Shown one piece after another: positions 13,640-20,233 of a stretch of DNA of 20,233 bases. The stretch spans positions 1 to 20,233 of the forward strand of contig JAUIHJ010000035.1 in assembly GCA_030432015.1 (NCBI GenBank). Reading direction: 5' to 3'. The notes under the pieces were generated by a model. It was not told the DNA's origin, did not search any database, and saw only the letters and a list, made by a program, of their open reading frames with translations. Source of the DNA: a bacterium (GTDB lineage: Bacteria > Planctomycetota > Planctomycetia > Pirellulales > Pirellulaceae). A program made the translations under genes and the position numbers. The first letter of the stretch is position 1; every line of letters starts with the position of its first letter.

Positions 13640-14203
13640 CTAGCTGGCGGACTTCTGCGAGTTGTGAACCGCGATCGGGATAATAATGGCGGCCGCGATG
13701 ATCAGGCCGATCAAGACTGGGCCGGAAAGCAATTCACCGATCGGGCGCTGACCACGTAGCGTCAGATCCCCTTCAACCAACAGCAACTGTTCGGCAGCCA
13801 CCGGTGGCGCTGTGTTGGCCACCCAGCAGCGGCACACCTGATAACTTTGTTGGCTGGCCACCTGATAGGTACCTGGTTTGGCCTGCGGAAAGCGAAACCG
13901 GCCGTTCGCGTCAGTGACCGTTTCCATGCTGGTCTTATCCGCATGCACCGCCACGACGATCCGTTTGGCGAGCCGGACGCCGTTCTTGTCGACCAGTTGG
14001 CCGCGTAATTCACGCGTCGGACCCAACTTCAGGTCCCGGGTTACCGGCCGCGGGGCGACTCGCGGGGACGTGGAGGTTGCTTGGGTGGCCGTGGTGCCGG
14101 TCGTCCCGCTTTGGCCGGCGGCCTGCACCATCTGCAGCGGCATTACCAGGTTGAGGCAAGCTAACGCGGCGGCGAACGCACCGAGGTTCTTTGGTACACG
14201 CAT
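13640..14203 (-). CDS. Small secreted, membrane-anchored protein with carboxypeptidase-regulatory-like domain
   Basis: I cannot assign a function. The 187 residues show a signal peptide (about 1-28, basic MRVPKN then hydrophobic, cleavage near VQA-AG). A Thr/Ser/Gly-rich linker follows (31-50). A beta-sandwich-like region (about 64-145) has the pattern LRGQLVDKNGVRLAKRIVV, then VTDANGRFRFPQAKPGTYQV, which is typical of CarboxypepD_reg folds. CRCW (124-127) precedes TAPPVAAEQLLLVEGD. A C-terminal membrane helix (161-179) ends with the short tail HNSQKSAS. The regulatory fold has no enzymatic activity by itself, so binding, scaffolding or surface anchoring is likely. The start at 14203 is supported by AAGGA eight bases upstream; a longer in-frame ATG at 14347 would bury the signal peptide. 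It sits between wza and the DUF1501 gene on the same strand. I recall similar small proteins in other planctomycetes, unverified here. Confidence 0.75.
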   Translation of the reverse strand: MRVPKNLGAFAAALACLNLVMPLQMVQAAGQSGTTGTTATQATSTSPRVAPRPVTRDLKLGPTRELRGQLVDKNGVRLAKRIVVAVHADKTSMETVTDANGRFRFPQAKPGTYQVASQQSYQVCRCWVANTAPPVAAEQLLLVEGDLTLRGQRPIGELLSGPVLIGLIIAAAIIIPIAVHNSQKSAS

Positions 14204-14211
14204 CGATCGAT

Positions 14212-14216
14212 TCCTT
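14212..14216 (-). promoter_or_regulatory. Ribosome binding site of the small anchored protein
   Basis: AAGGA on the minus strand, eight bases before the ATG at 14203. It favours the start that places the signal peptide at the N-terminus. Confidence 0.55.
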
Positions 14217-14356
14217 GAAGTGATCCTGAACCGGGATTTCGCTCTCCTCGTCCACCAATTGCGGTCGGTGACGACGAGCTTACGAGATTTGCGGCGGGAT
14301 CGTAGCGGAATCTGTCGGGAGGCGAAATACCAACCCGTGCAGCTCAAGCAGCAAGA

Positions 14357-15808
14357 TCAGGCGATAATCTGCCGAATTGGGGTACCGAAGTCAATTTCCA
14401 GCCGCTTTTGACCGGGAACTTCCAGACGTCGGGCGTCCAACCCCAATTGCTGCATCAGCGTTGCGTGAACGTCGGTCACATAATGCGGATCCTCGTCCGC
14501 ATGAAAGCCGATCTCGTCGGTGGTGCCATGGGCAATGCCGCCCTTGAGTCCACCTCCCGCCATCCACACGGAAAAGCCGTGCGGATGATGGTCGCGACCG
14601 TCACTGCTCTGCGAACCCGGAGTGCGGCCGAACTCCGTGGCGAATACCACAATGGTCTCATCGAGCAACCCGCGCAGCTTGAGATCGTTCAACAGCCCGG
14701 CAATGGGCCGATCGACTTCGCCGGCGAGTTTCGTGTGATTTGACTTCAATTTCGAGTGCGCGTCCCATGCGCCGGCGGCGCCACCGCCGTGCATGATCTG
14801 AACGAACCGCACACCCCGCTCGACAAACCGCCGCGCTGCTAGCAGCTGCATGCCAAACGGCTTGGTCTTGGCATCGTCCAGCCCGTACAGGGCTTGTGTC
14901 GAAGCCGTCTCGCCAGTGAAGTCGATCAGTTTGGGCACCGCGGTTTGCATGCGATAGGCAAGTTCATAGGACTTGATGCGAGCTCGCAGGGCGTTGTCGT
15001 GCGGATAGGTAAGCGCATTGAGCCGGTTCAATTGGCTGATCAGGCCAAACTCCAGTTGCTGTTCCCGTGCTGTCACGTCCAGCTCGGGGCGGGCATACGG
15101 CAGCGGATTGGCCGGGTCAATCTTCAGCGGCACAGCATCGTAGGCCGGACCCAAATAGTGGCCGTCGCGGCGGTCAAAAAATCTCGGACCCATGCTGACA
15201 AACTGCGGCAAGTTGTCATTCAGCGAACCAAGCCCGTAATTCACCCAGGCCCCGATGGTTGGGAATCGTCCATCGAGGGTATGGCGGCCCGAATGGAATT
15301 GTACCTGCGCGCCGTGGTTGTCGTCGGTGGTCCACATGGAACGGATAACAGCAATGTCGTCGATGCAACTGCCGATATGCGGGAAGAAATCGCTGACCTC
15401 GATGCCGCTTTGTCCATATTTCTGGAAGCCGACTTGGAGCGGAAAAATAACATTGCGTTGCTGTCCGTTGGCGTCGTTCACGACAACGACTCGCACACGT
15501 TTCAATTTCTCCGGATCTTGAACTTTCCCGTAGGGGGTTTCCGCAATCGTCTTGCCGGCATACCTGGTCAACGCCGGCTTGGGGTCGAAGCTCTCCATGT
15601 GGCTGACACCGCCCCGCATGAAGAGCCAAATCACGCTTTTCGCACGGGGTGCGAAGTGAGGCTTCCCATCCGGCGGCTGCCAGGTCTCGTCGGCCTGCGA
15701 AGTCCCCTGGAGCAGCGACTGCAATGCGAGCCCGGATATTCCGGCGCTCAGCCCTCCCAGAAAACGACGCCGCGACTGCACCTCGTTGTCTCCGTGAAGT
15801 CTTTTCAT
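14357..15808 (-). CDS. DUF1501 protein, Tat-exported
   Basis: This protein belongs to PF07394 (DUF1501), a family expanded in planctomycetes and related to the alkaline phosphatase/sulfatase fold. Its substrate is unknown. From 15808 it has 483 residues. A twin-arginine signal SRRRFLGG (12-19) with a following hydrophobic stretch indicates folded export. Family blocks are present: SVIWLFMRGGVSHMESFDPK early in the mature protein, NLPQFVSMGPRF, and near the end VFATEFGRTPGSQ, then GRDHHPHGFSVWMAGGGLKG. An in-frame ATG at 15886 would add 26 residues and overlap the upstream gene. I prefer 15808, where GAGAA lies six bases upstream and the Tat motif is close to the N-terminus. The 55-bp gap after the DUF1549/DUF1553 gene implies an operon, the usual arrangement for this pair. 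Confidence 0.93.
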   Translation of the reverse strand: MKRLHGDNEVQSRRRFLGGLSAGISGLALQSLLQGTSQADETWQPPDGKPHFAPRAKSVIWLFMRGGVSHMESFDPKPALTRYAGKTIAETPYGKVQDPEKLKRVRVVVVNDANGQQRNVIFPLQVGFQKYGQSGIEVSDFFPHIGSCIDDIAVIRSMWTTDDNHGAQVQFHSGRHTLDGRFPTIGAWVNYGLGSLNDNLPQFVSMGPRFFDRRDGHYLGPAYDAVPLKIDPANPLPYARPELDVTAREQQLEFGLISQLNRLNALTYPHDNALRARIKSYELAYRMQTAVPKLIDFTGETASTQALYGLDDAKTKPFGMQLLAARRFVERGVRFVQIMHGGGAAGAWDAHSKLKSNHTKLAGEVDRPIAGLLNDLKLRGLLDETIVVFATEFGRTPGSQSSDGRDHHPHGFSVWMAGGGLKGGIAHGTTDEIGFHADEDPHYVTDVHATLMQQLGLDARRLEVPGQKRLEIDFGTPIRQIIA

Positions 15809-15863
15809 GGTCATTTCTCGTGATAACTGCTGAACGGGTGTCTTCGCGAAATGCCGGTCCGCG

Positions 15864-18800
15864 CTAGCGGACTGTGATGAAGTCATTATGGTTCAAGAGC
15901 GCGTGAATCAAGTTCGCCCGCGCTCGCTGTGCCGGTTCTGGAAGATTTTGATCGGTTGCCGCCGCCAGCAGGTCCGCCAGCGTCTGGCTGCAGGCGGCAC
16001 GCTCCTGATCCGTTGGCAACCGGCATAACAGCGTCTCGAAGGCAACGGTTACAAACGCCCCGTCATCCAGGTTGCCGAATGTGCTGGGGATCCGCCGGGC
16101 CATCTCAAGGGCCAGTTTGCTATTGGCTAACGCCAGCGCTTGTTGGGGCACAATGCTCTCGCTGCGCCGATAGCATGCCAGGATGTTTGCGTCGTCAAAT
16201 GTGGACAGAAACGGGTTGGCATCGTCTCGCGAATGCTTGAAGTACAAGCTGCGTCGAAAGTCCGTTCCATTGGCTTGAGCTGCCAATGAAGGACCTCCCA
16301 GGGTGAGATCCAGTGCGCCGGCCAGGTGCAGCAGGCTATCCCGGATGACCTGCGACTCCATGCGGACCGGCGTGCGACGCCAATAATATTGGTTCTCCGG
16401 ATCGATCTGATGTTCGTGTGAACCGGCCGCGGCGCCGGATGTCGCGAGCCGATAGGTTTGCGACGTCACGATCAGCCGATGGATGTGGCGTTGACTCCAG
16501 TTGTTTTCCATCAGTTCCACGGCCAGCCAATCGAGGAGTGCTTGCTGCGGCGGCGCTGGCGATCGACGTCCAAAGTCGAAGACCGATTCGACCAGCGGTT
16601 GTCCGAAGTGCCGCGACCAGATGTGATTCACGGCAACGCGCGCGGTCAGCGGGTTGTCGCGCCGCGTGATCCAGGTTGCCAGTGCGGAGCGACGCCCCGA
16701 ACTCGCCACGGGAAACGATGCGTGGCGTGACTGCTCCGTTTCGTCGGGACCTTCCGCTGCCTTCTGTGCCGCACGAATTGAAGTGTACTGGTCGCCCGGC
16801 TGGCTTACCTTTTCGGTGGCGGATGCGAATTGCTGGCGGGCCTGCGCGAGTTCTTTTTCTAATTTTGCCTTCTCGCTCGCTGCTTCGCTTGCTGCCAACT
16901 TGGCGGAAAGTTCGGCCACCCTGGCCTCGGCGGTGGCGGCCTCAAGTTTTCGCGCCGCGAGCGCTGCGGCCCGGATCCGTTGCCGCAGATCGTCGCTCGC
17001 CGGTGCCCCCGCGGCGGACGGTCGTTGGCCCTTGGCCAGGTCGGCGGCGTGCGCGGTGCGCAGGGCCTCAGGTTGTAACACTGCCGCCGCAAGGCGCAAG
17101 CGGGCCGTTGTCAACGCCGCCGCAGCATGGTCGACCGTCAGCGCGGTGGGCGCCCCAGTTCCGGCGGCAACCAGGACGACTTCTGGCGCGAGGGGGCGAA
17201 CATCGAACTCGTGGAATTCCGCTGCGGCATCAAATGCAATCAGGTCCATTTGTCCCGCTTCACGGGCTACGGGCAGGTTGAAGGCGAGTGCGTGCTTGCC
17301 ATCGATGGCGACGTTGACGAGCGTGCCGCGCACGGAAATCTCGAGTTCGTATCGCGTGTTGAGCATGACCGGTCGAGCTTGCCGGCCGTTGTCCGGGTAG
17401 GTGTGGCTCGGTCCTGTCTTGTAGGAAAGCTGCAGTTTCGAGCCGCCCGCAACGGCGCTCATGTAAACCAGCTTTTCTCGCCCCTCGGTGACGTCAAAGC
17501 AGACACCGACCGATCGCCACTTGTCGCCGCCGGTTGTCTTGAAAGCGAGTTTTGCGACAAAATCCTGCGGGTGTGGGGCGCGCGTCCTGAGGTAGCGCCG
17601 CGTGGCCCCCGTTTCGGTTTGAACAAGTCGCCCATCGGCGTAGGTCCAAGTTCCCGGCCCGGTCTCCCAAACCGTTGTATCCAAGGCGTCAAACGTGTCG
17701 TGCAGGACTGGGCCAGCCAAAGACGGAGCGGTGGGCGGTTTGTCGGGGTCGCCGTCTGTGGCGAGACGGGCGGCGCGAGCTGCTCTGTCTGCCTGTGCGG
17801 CGCGAGCCTTGGCCAGTTGCTGCTCGGCCTCGGCGACCGCTTGCGACAGGGTTTCGATCTTGGCAGCCGTGTTCCGTAAATGATCCTCAAGCACGAACGG
17901 TTGCAATTCGGGCCGATGGGCCACCAATGGCAACATCACGCGTGTCGGCGATGGCGCATTTCCGGCCAGCAGCGCCGGAGCCCCGGGTGCAATCGGCCGA
18001 CTGGTATCCGGGTTCTTGGCATCGCCCCGCAGGTGGATGTACGTTGGTTCGTCGAGATGCGCGTCGAAGACGCGTGGTAGCCCATCCTTTTCCAAGTCGA
18101 TTTCGCCCGGAACGGGGTCCAGGCGTACCTGGTGCGGTTCAAACACGGCCCGCATACGATAGTAATCTTCCTGGAGCAAGGGATCGAATTTATGGTCGTG
18201 ACATTTCGCACAATTCAGGGTCAGCCCGAGCAACGACTTGGATGTGTGTTCGACCGTATTGTCCAGCCACGTCGTGCGGTTGAAGAGATAATAGTTTCTG
18301 GCCAAGAATCCGGTCGCGCGTAAGGCATCGTGATCGGTGGGGCTGAATTCGTCGGCGGCCAACATCTCCCGGACCATCTGGTCGTAGCCCTTATCCTGGT
18401 TGAGCGATTCGACAATCCAATCTCGCCAATGCCAGATATGCTTCTGACTGTTGCGGAGTTGCTTTCCCAGGCCATACCAGTCGGAATACCGCCAGACGTC
18501 CATCCAATGTCGACCCCAGCGTTCACCGTGGTGAGGGCTGAGCAAGAGTTCCTCGACGATGTCCTCGTAGGCCGTTGCCCGCGGATCAGCGAGAAACTGC
18601 TGTTGCTGCTTGCGTGTGGGGGGGAGGCCGATCAGATCCAGGTAGAGTCGCCGCAGCAGGAGGCTCGGCGCGACCTCATCGACCGGTGTCAGCCCACGCT
18701 GATCGCGCTGGGCCGCAATCAAGGCATCAATTGGATTCCGAACCCGTTTCGCGTCAACGCTGGGGACATCCGGCCGTTGTGGCGTCTGGAAGGCCCAGTG

Positions 18801-19214
18801 CAAACTCGGATCGGCCTCCGGCACTTCGATGGCCGGCGCGACAGCGCCCTGATCGATCCACGTTCGAATGCGTGCGATTTCGTCCGCCGTCAATGGTTCG
18901 CCTTCCGGTGGCATCCGCTCGAATTCGTCGGTCGCTGAGATGCGTTCAACGAGGATGCTTGTTTGCGGGCTGCCGCGTTCCAGGGCCGCGCCGCTATCGC
19001 CGCCAGCGAGCATCGCTGACACGGTGTCGACACGCAATTCGGCCTCTTGTTTGAGCGCCCCATGGCAGGCGAAACAGCGTTGCTGCAAGATTGGCCGCAC
19101 GTCGCGCTCGAAGGACGTCTCTGCGCTGTGCAGCGGGACGTTTCCAAGCAACGCTGCGCCAATCACGAGGGTGCACCGCTTCAGCCACGGCGTGCGAACG
19201 AGGTGATTCATCAT
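15864..19214 (-). CDS. PSCyt1 / DUF1549 / DUF1553 cytochrome-type protein with inserted beta-sandwich-like domain
   Basis: This large exported protein (1116 residues) is of a kind typical of planctomycetes and of unknown biochemical role. Order from the start used: Sec signal (1-31, ending LHSA); PSCyt1 with heme motif CFACHG (47-52); DUF1549 (about 160-364), including LLLRRLYLDLIGLPPT and a second heme-type motif CAKCHDHKFDP (335-345); a coiled coil (about 443-484); an inserted domain (about 503-674), LHDTFDALDTTVWE to FHEFDV, resembling LamG or DUF1080 sandwiches; a second Ala/Glu-rich coiled coil (about 694-819); and DUF1553 (about 840-1095), with RRSALATWITRRDNPLTARV and NHIWSRHFG. Similar proteins without an insert are commonly about 750-1000 residues. 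Starts at 19277, 19235 and 19211 are also in frame; none has a clear ribosome site. It is the first gene of the pair with DUF1501 and diverges from the CBM9-like gene. Confidence 0.93.
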   Translation of the reverse strand: MMNHLVRTPWLKRCTLVIGAALLGNVPLHSAETSFERDVRPILQQRCFACHGALKQEAELRVDTVSAMLAGGDSGAALERGSPQTSILVERISATDEFERMPPEGEPLTADEIARIRTWIDQGAVAPAIEVPEADPSLHWAFQTPQRPDVPSVDAKRVRNPIDALIAAQRDQRGLTPVDEVAPSLLLRRLYLDLIGLPPTRKQQQQFLADPRATAYEDIVEELLLSPHHGERWGRHWMDVWRYSDWYGLGKQLRNSQKHIWHWRDWIVESLNQDKGYDQMVREMLAADEFSPTDHDALRATGFLARNYYLFNRTTWLDNTVEHTSKSLLGLTLNCAKCHDHKFDPLLQEDYYRMRAVFEPHQVRLDPVPGEIDLEKDGLPRVFDAHLDEPTYIHLRGDAKNPDTSRPIAPGAPALLAGNAPSPTRVMLPLVAHRPELQPFVLEDHLRNTAAKIETLSQAVAEAEQQLAKARAAQADRAARAARLATDGDPDKPPTAPSLAGPVLHDTFDALDTTVWETGPGTWTYADGRLVQTETGATRRYLRTRAPHPQDFVAKLAFKTTGGDKWRSVGVCFDVTEGREKLVYMSAVAGGSKLQLSYKTGPSHTYPDNGRQARPVMLNTRYELEISVRGTLVNVAIDGKHALAFNLPVAREAGQMDLIAFDAAAEFHEFDVRPLAPEVVLVAAGTGAPTALTVDHAAAALTTARLRLAAAVLQPEALRTAHAADLAKGQRPSAAGAPASDDLRQRIRAAALAARKLEAATAEARVAELSAKLAASEAASEKAKLEKELAQARQQFASATEKVSQPGDQYTSIRAAQKAAEGPDETEQSRHASFPVASSGRRSALATWITRRDNPLTARVAVNHIWSRHFGQPLVESVFDFGRRSPAPPQQALLDWLAVELMENNWSQRHIHRLIVTSQTYRLATSGAAAGSHEHQIDPENQYYWRRTPVRMESQVIRDSLLHLAGALDLTLGGPSLAAQANGTDFRRSLYFKHSRDDANPFLSTFDDANILACYRRSESIVPQQALALANSKLALEMARRIPSTFGNLDDGAFVTVAFETLLCRLPTDQERAACSQTLADLLAAATDQNLPEPAQRARANLIHALLNHNDFITVR

Positions 19215-19426
19215 ATGACGTGAAAAATTGGGCATGATGCTGTGGGCGGGGCAGGGTCTGGTATGTTTAAGACACATCGGGCCGTGCGTGGCGCGTCGCC
19301 GCGAACGGACGCCATGTTCGAGGAACCGTTTGACGGCGCCGATGTATCAGCGTCGTCTGGCTCATCCGGAAACACATGGCGTTTCGCAGGGCAACCACTC
19401 ACCATCAAACTTGCGTCTTCATCACC
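19215..19426. other. Divergent gap between the DUF1553-type gene and the CBM9-like gene
   Basis: About 212 bp that must hold the starts of both neighbours. I see no convincing core promoter or ribosome site on either strand. A short plus-strand frame (19242-19454) looks spurious. Part of the gap may be coding if the longer starts of either neighbour are used. Confidence 0.45.
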
Positions 19427-20233
19427 ATGCGACCATTATGCCACATCGCCGTGACGTTTGTCTGCGTTTTGTCCGGAAATCTTGCCGCGGAGCTTTCGCT
19501 GGCCCAGCAACCGCCGCGAGACTTTGAATGCCGTTGGACCGCCCATCCGCTGGTGATCGACGGACAGGCCGACGAGCCGGCTTGGCAACTCGCCGATCAA
19601 CTCGATGATTTTTACCAACCGTGGCGACGGGAGGCCGTGCCGCAGCCCATACGCCCGACGCAGGCGCGACTCTTGTGGGATCGCCATTTCCTGTACTTCT
19701 TTGCCGAGATGGAGGACATCGACCTCTTTGCGGACATCACCGAGCACGATGGCAAAACCTGGTTCAACGACGTCTTCGAGATTTTTCTCAAGCCGGCTAC
19801 CGACAAGTCTGGCTACTACGAATTCCATGTCTCGGCCGCCGGCACGATCATGGATGTGTTTCTGCCTCGTCGCAACTTGAGCGAATTTGAGACCTTGGTC
19901 AAGCAAGGACGATTTCACTTGGAAACCCAAGTCGTTCGACGAGGGACGCTGAACCAGCACGATGACCAGGATCGCGGCTGGTCGGTCGAAGGGCGGATTC
20001 CCTGGACCGATCTCCTGCGGACCGGCGGGCGTCCTCGCGCCGAGGAACGATGGCGATTCGCTCTCTGCCGGTACGACTACACTGACGGGCGGCCGCAACC
20101 GGAGTTATCGACGATGGCGCCGTTGAAGTCCAAAGCGTCACCCGATTTTCATGCCCATGAAGACTATGCGACGCTAAGGTTTGTCGGTCCAGACGCGTCG
20201 CCGATCGCGTCGCCGCCCACAGGAGCCGACGCG
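19427..20233 (+). CDS. CBM9-like carbohydrate-binding secreted protein (3' end cut by window edge)
   Basis: The 269 visible residues begin with a plausible signal peptide (1 to about 21, MRPLCHIAVTFVCVLSGNLA). A CBM9-like fold follows: HPLVIDGQADEPAWQLAD (40-57), the family's IDGxxDEPxW pattern; ARLLWDRHFLYFFAEMED (80-97); WFNDVFEIFLKP (112-123); YYEFHVSAAGTIMDVF (130-145); and WSVEGRIPWTDLL (185-197). Such domains bind glycans and often sit at the front of larger secreted proteins, so catalytic or heme domains may follow beyond the edge. An in-frame ATG at 19376 would add 17 residues and has a weak GGAA upstream; 19427 places the hydrophobic core nearer the start. It is divergent from the DUF1549/DUF1553 gene, hinting at shared control. 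The assignment to CBM9-like is firm in pattern but untested in ligand. Confidence 0.85.
   Translation, partial: MRPLCHIAVTFVCVLSGNLAAELSLAQQPPRDFECRWTAHPLVIDGQADEPAWQLADQLDDFYQPWRREAVPQPIRPTQARLLWDRHFLYFFAEMEDIDLFADITEHDGKTWFNDVFEIFLKPATDKSGYYEFHVSAAGTIMDVFLPRRNLSEFETLVKQGRFHLETQVVRRGTLNQHDDQDRGWSVEGRIPWTDLLRTGGRPRAEERWRFALCRYDYTDGRPQPELSTMAPLKSKASPDFHAHEDYATLRFVGPDASPIASPPTGADA

Noticed and set aside
14894..15823. Long plus-strand open frame (309 codons) opposite the DUF1501 gene
   Set aside because: It is fully antisense to a gene with clear family motifs, shows no domain, signal or ribosome site, and long antisense frames are common in GC-rich DNA.
19242..19454. Plus-strand 70-codon frame in the gap before the CBM9-like gene
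   Set aside because: Low-information Ser/Ala-rich content, no ribosome site, and overlap with the start of the CBM9-like gene in another frame.
1..20233. Search for a defence system, CRISPR array, transposon, prophage or tRNA-linked island
   Set aside because: No spaced repeats, integrase, transposase, terminal repeats or nuclease/helicase genes were seen. All twelve genes fit glycan or planctomycete secreted-protein families.

Overview
The window looks like a chromosomal segment from a planctomycete (Planctomycetota, probably Pirellulales-like; lineage is inferred). It is GC-rich. The strongest lineage clue is an operon encoding a PSCyt1/DUF1549/DUF1553 cytochrome-type protein followed by a Tat-exported DUF1501 protein, a pair characteristic of this phylum. 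Ten of the twelve genes lie on the minus strand. No tRNA, rRNA, CRISPR array, transposase or attachment site was seen.

Left half (1-8401, minus strand, read right to left): a surface-polysaccharide block. It holds a large O-antigen ligase/polymerase-like membrane protein with a C-terminal TPR region. Next come WecA (polyprenyl-phosphate GlcNAc-1-phosphate transferase with an unusual C-terminal extension), WecB (UDP-GlcNAc 2-epimerase), WecC (UDP-ManNAc dehydrogenase) and HldD (ADP-heptose epimerase, cut by the left edge). WecB and WecC together make UDP-ManNAcA from UDP-GlcNAc. WecA loads the first sugar phosphate on the lipid carrier. HldD supplies ADP-L-glycero-D-manno-heptose. A sigma70-like promoter (TTGACA, 17 nt, TATATG) lies upstream of wecA.

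Middle (8402-13544): galE is the only plus-strand gene inside the block. It is divergent from the ligase gene across a 354-bp gap holding a 16-bp perfect palindrome, and convergent with the next pair. That pair is a Wza-type outer-membrane export lipoprotein followed by a Wzc-type BY-kinase/co-polymerase. The kinase has a seven-tyrosine Gly-Tyr tail and a His-rich, tandemly repeated N-terminus.

Right half (13640-20233): a small secreted, membrane-anchored protein with a carboxypeptidase-regulatory-like fold; the DUF1501 protein; a 1116-residue PSCyt1/DUF1549/DUF1553 protein with an inserted beta-sandwich-like domain and coiled coils; and, divergently, a CBM9-like secreted protein cut by the right edge.

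Together the window combines precursor supply (wecB, wecC, galE, hldD), lipid-linked initiation (wecA), ligation or polymerisation (Wzy/WaaL-like) and export with length control (wza, wzc). Beside these sits a planctomycete-specific set of secreted proteins. No glycosyltransferase or Wzx flippase is present, so the pathway must be completed elsewhere. I see no clearly new multi-gene system. The most unusual items are lineage-specific domain additions to familiar proteins, the small anchored protein, and palindromic or structured intergenic DNA near galE and wecB.
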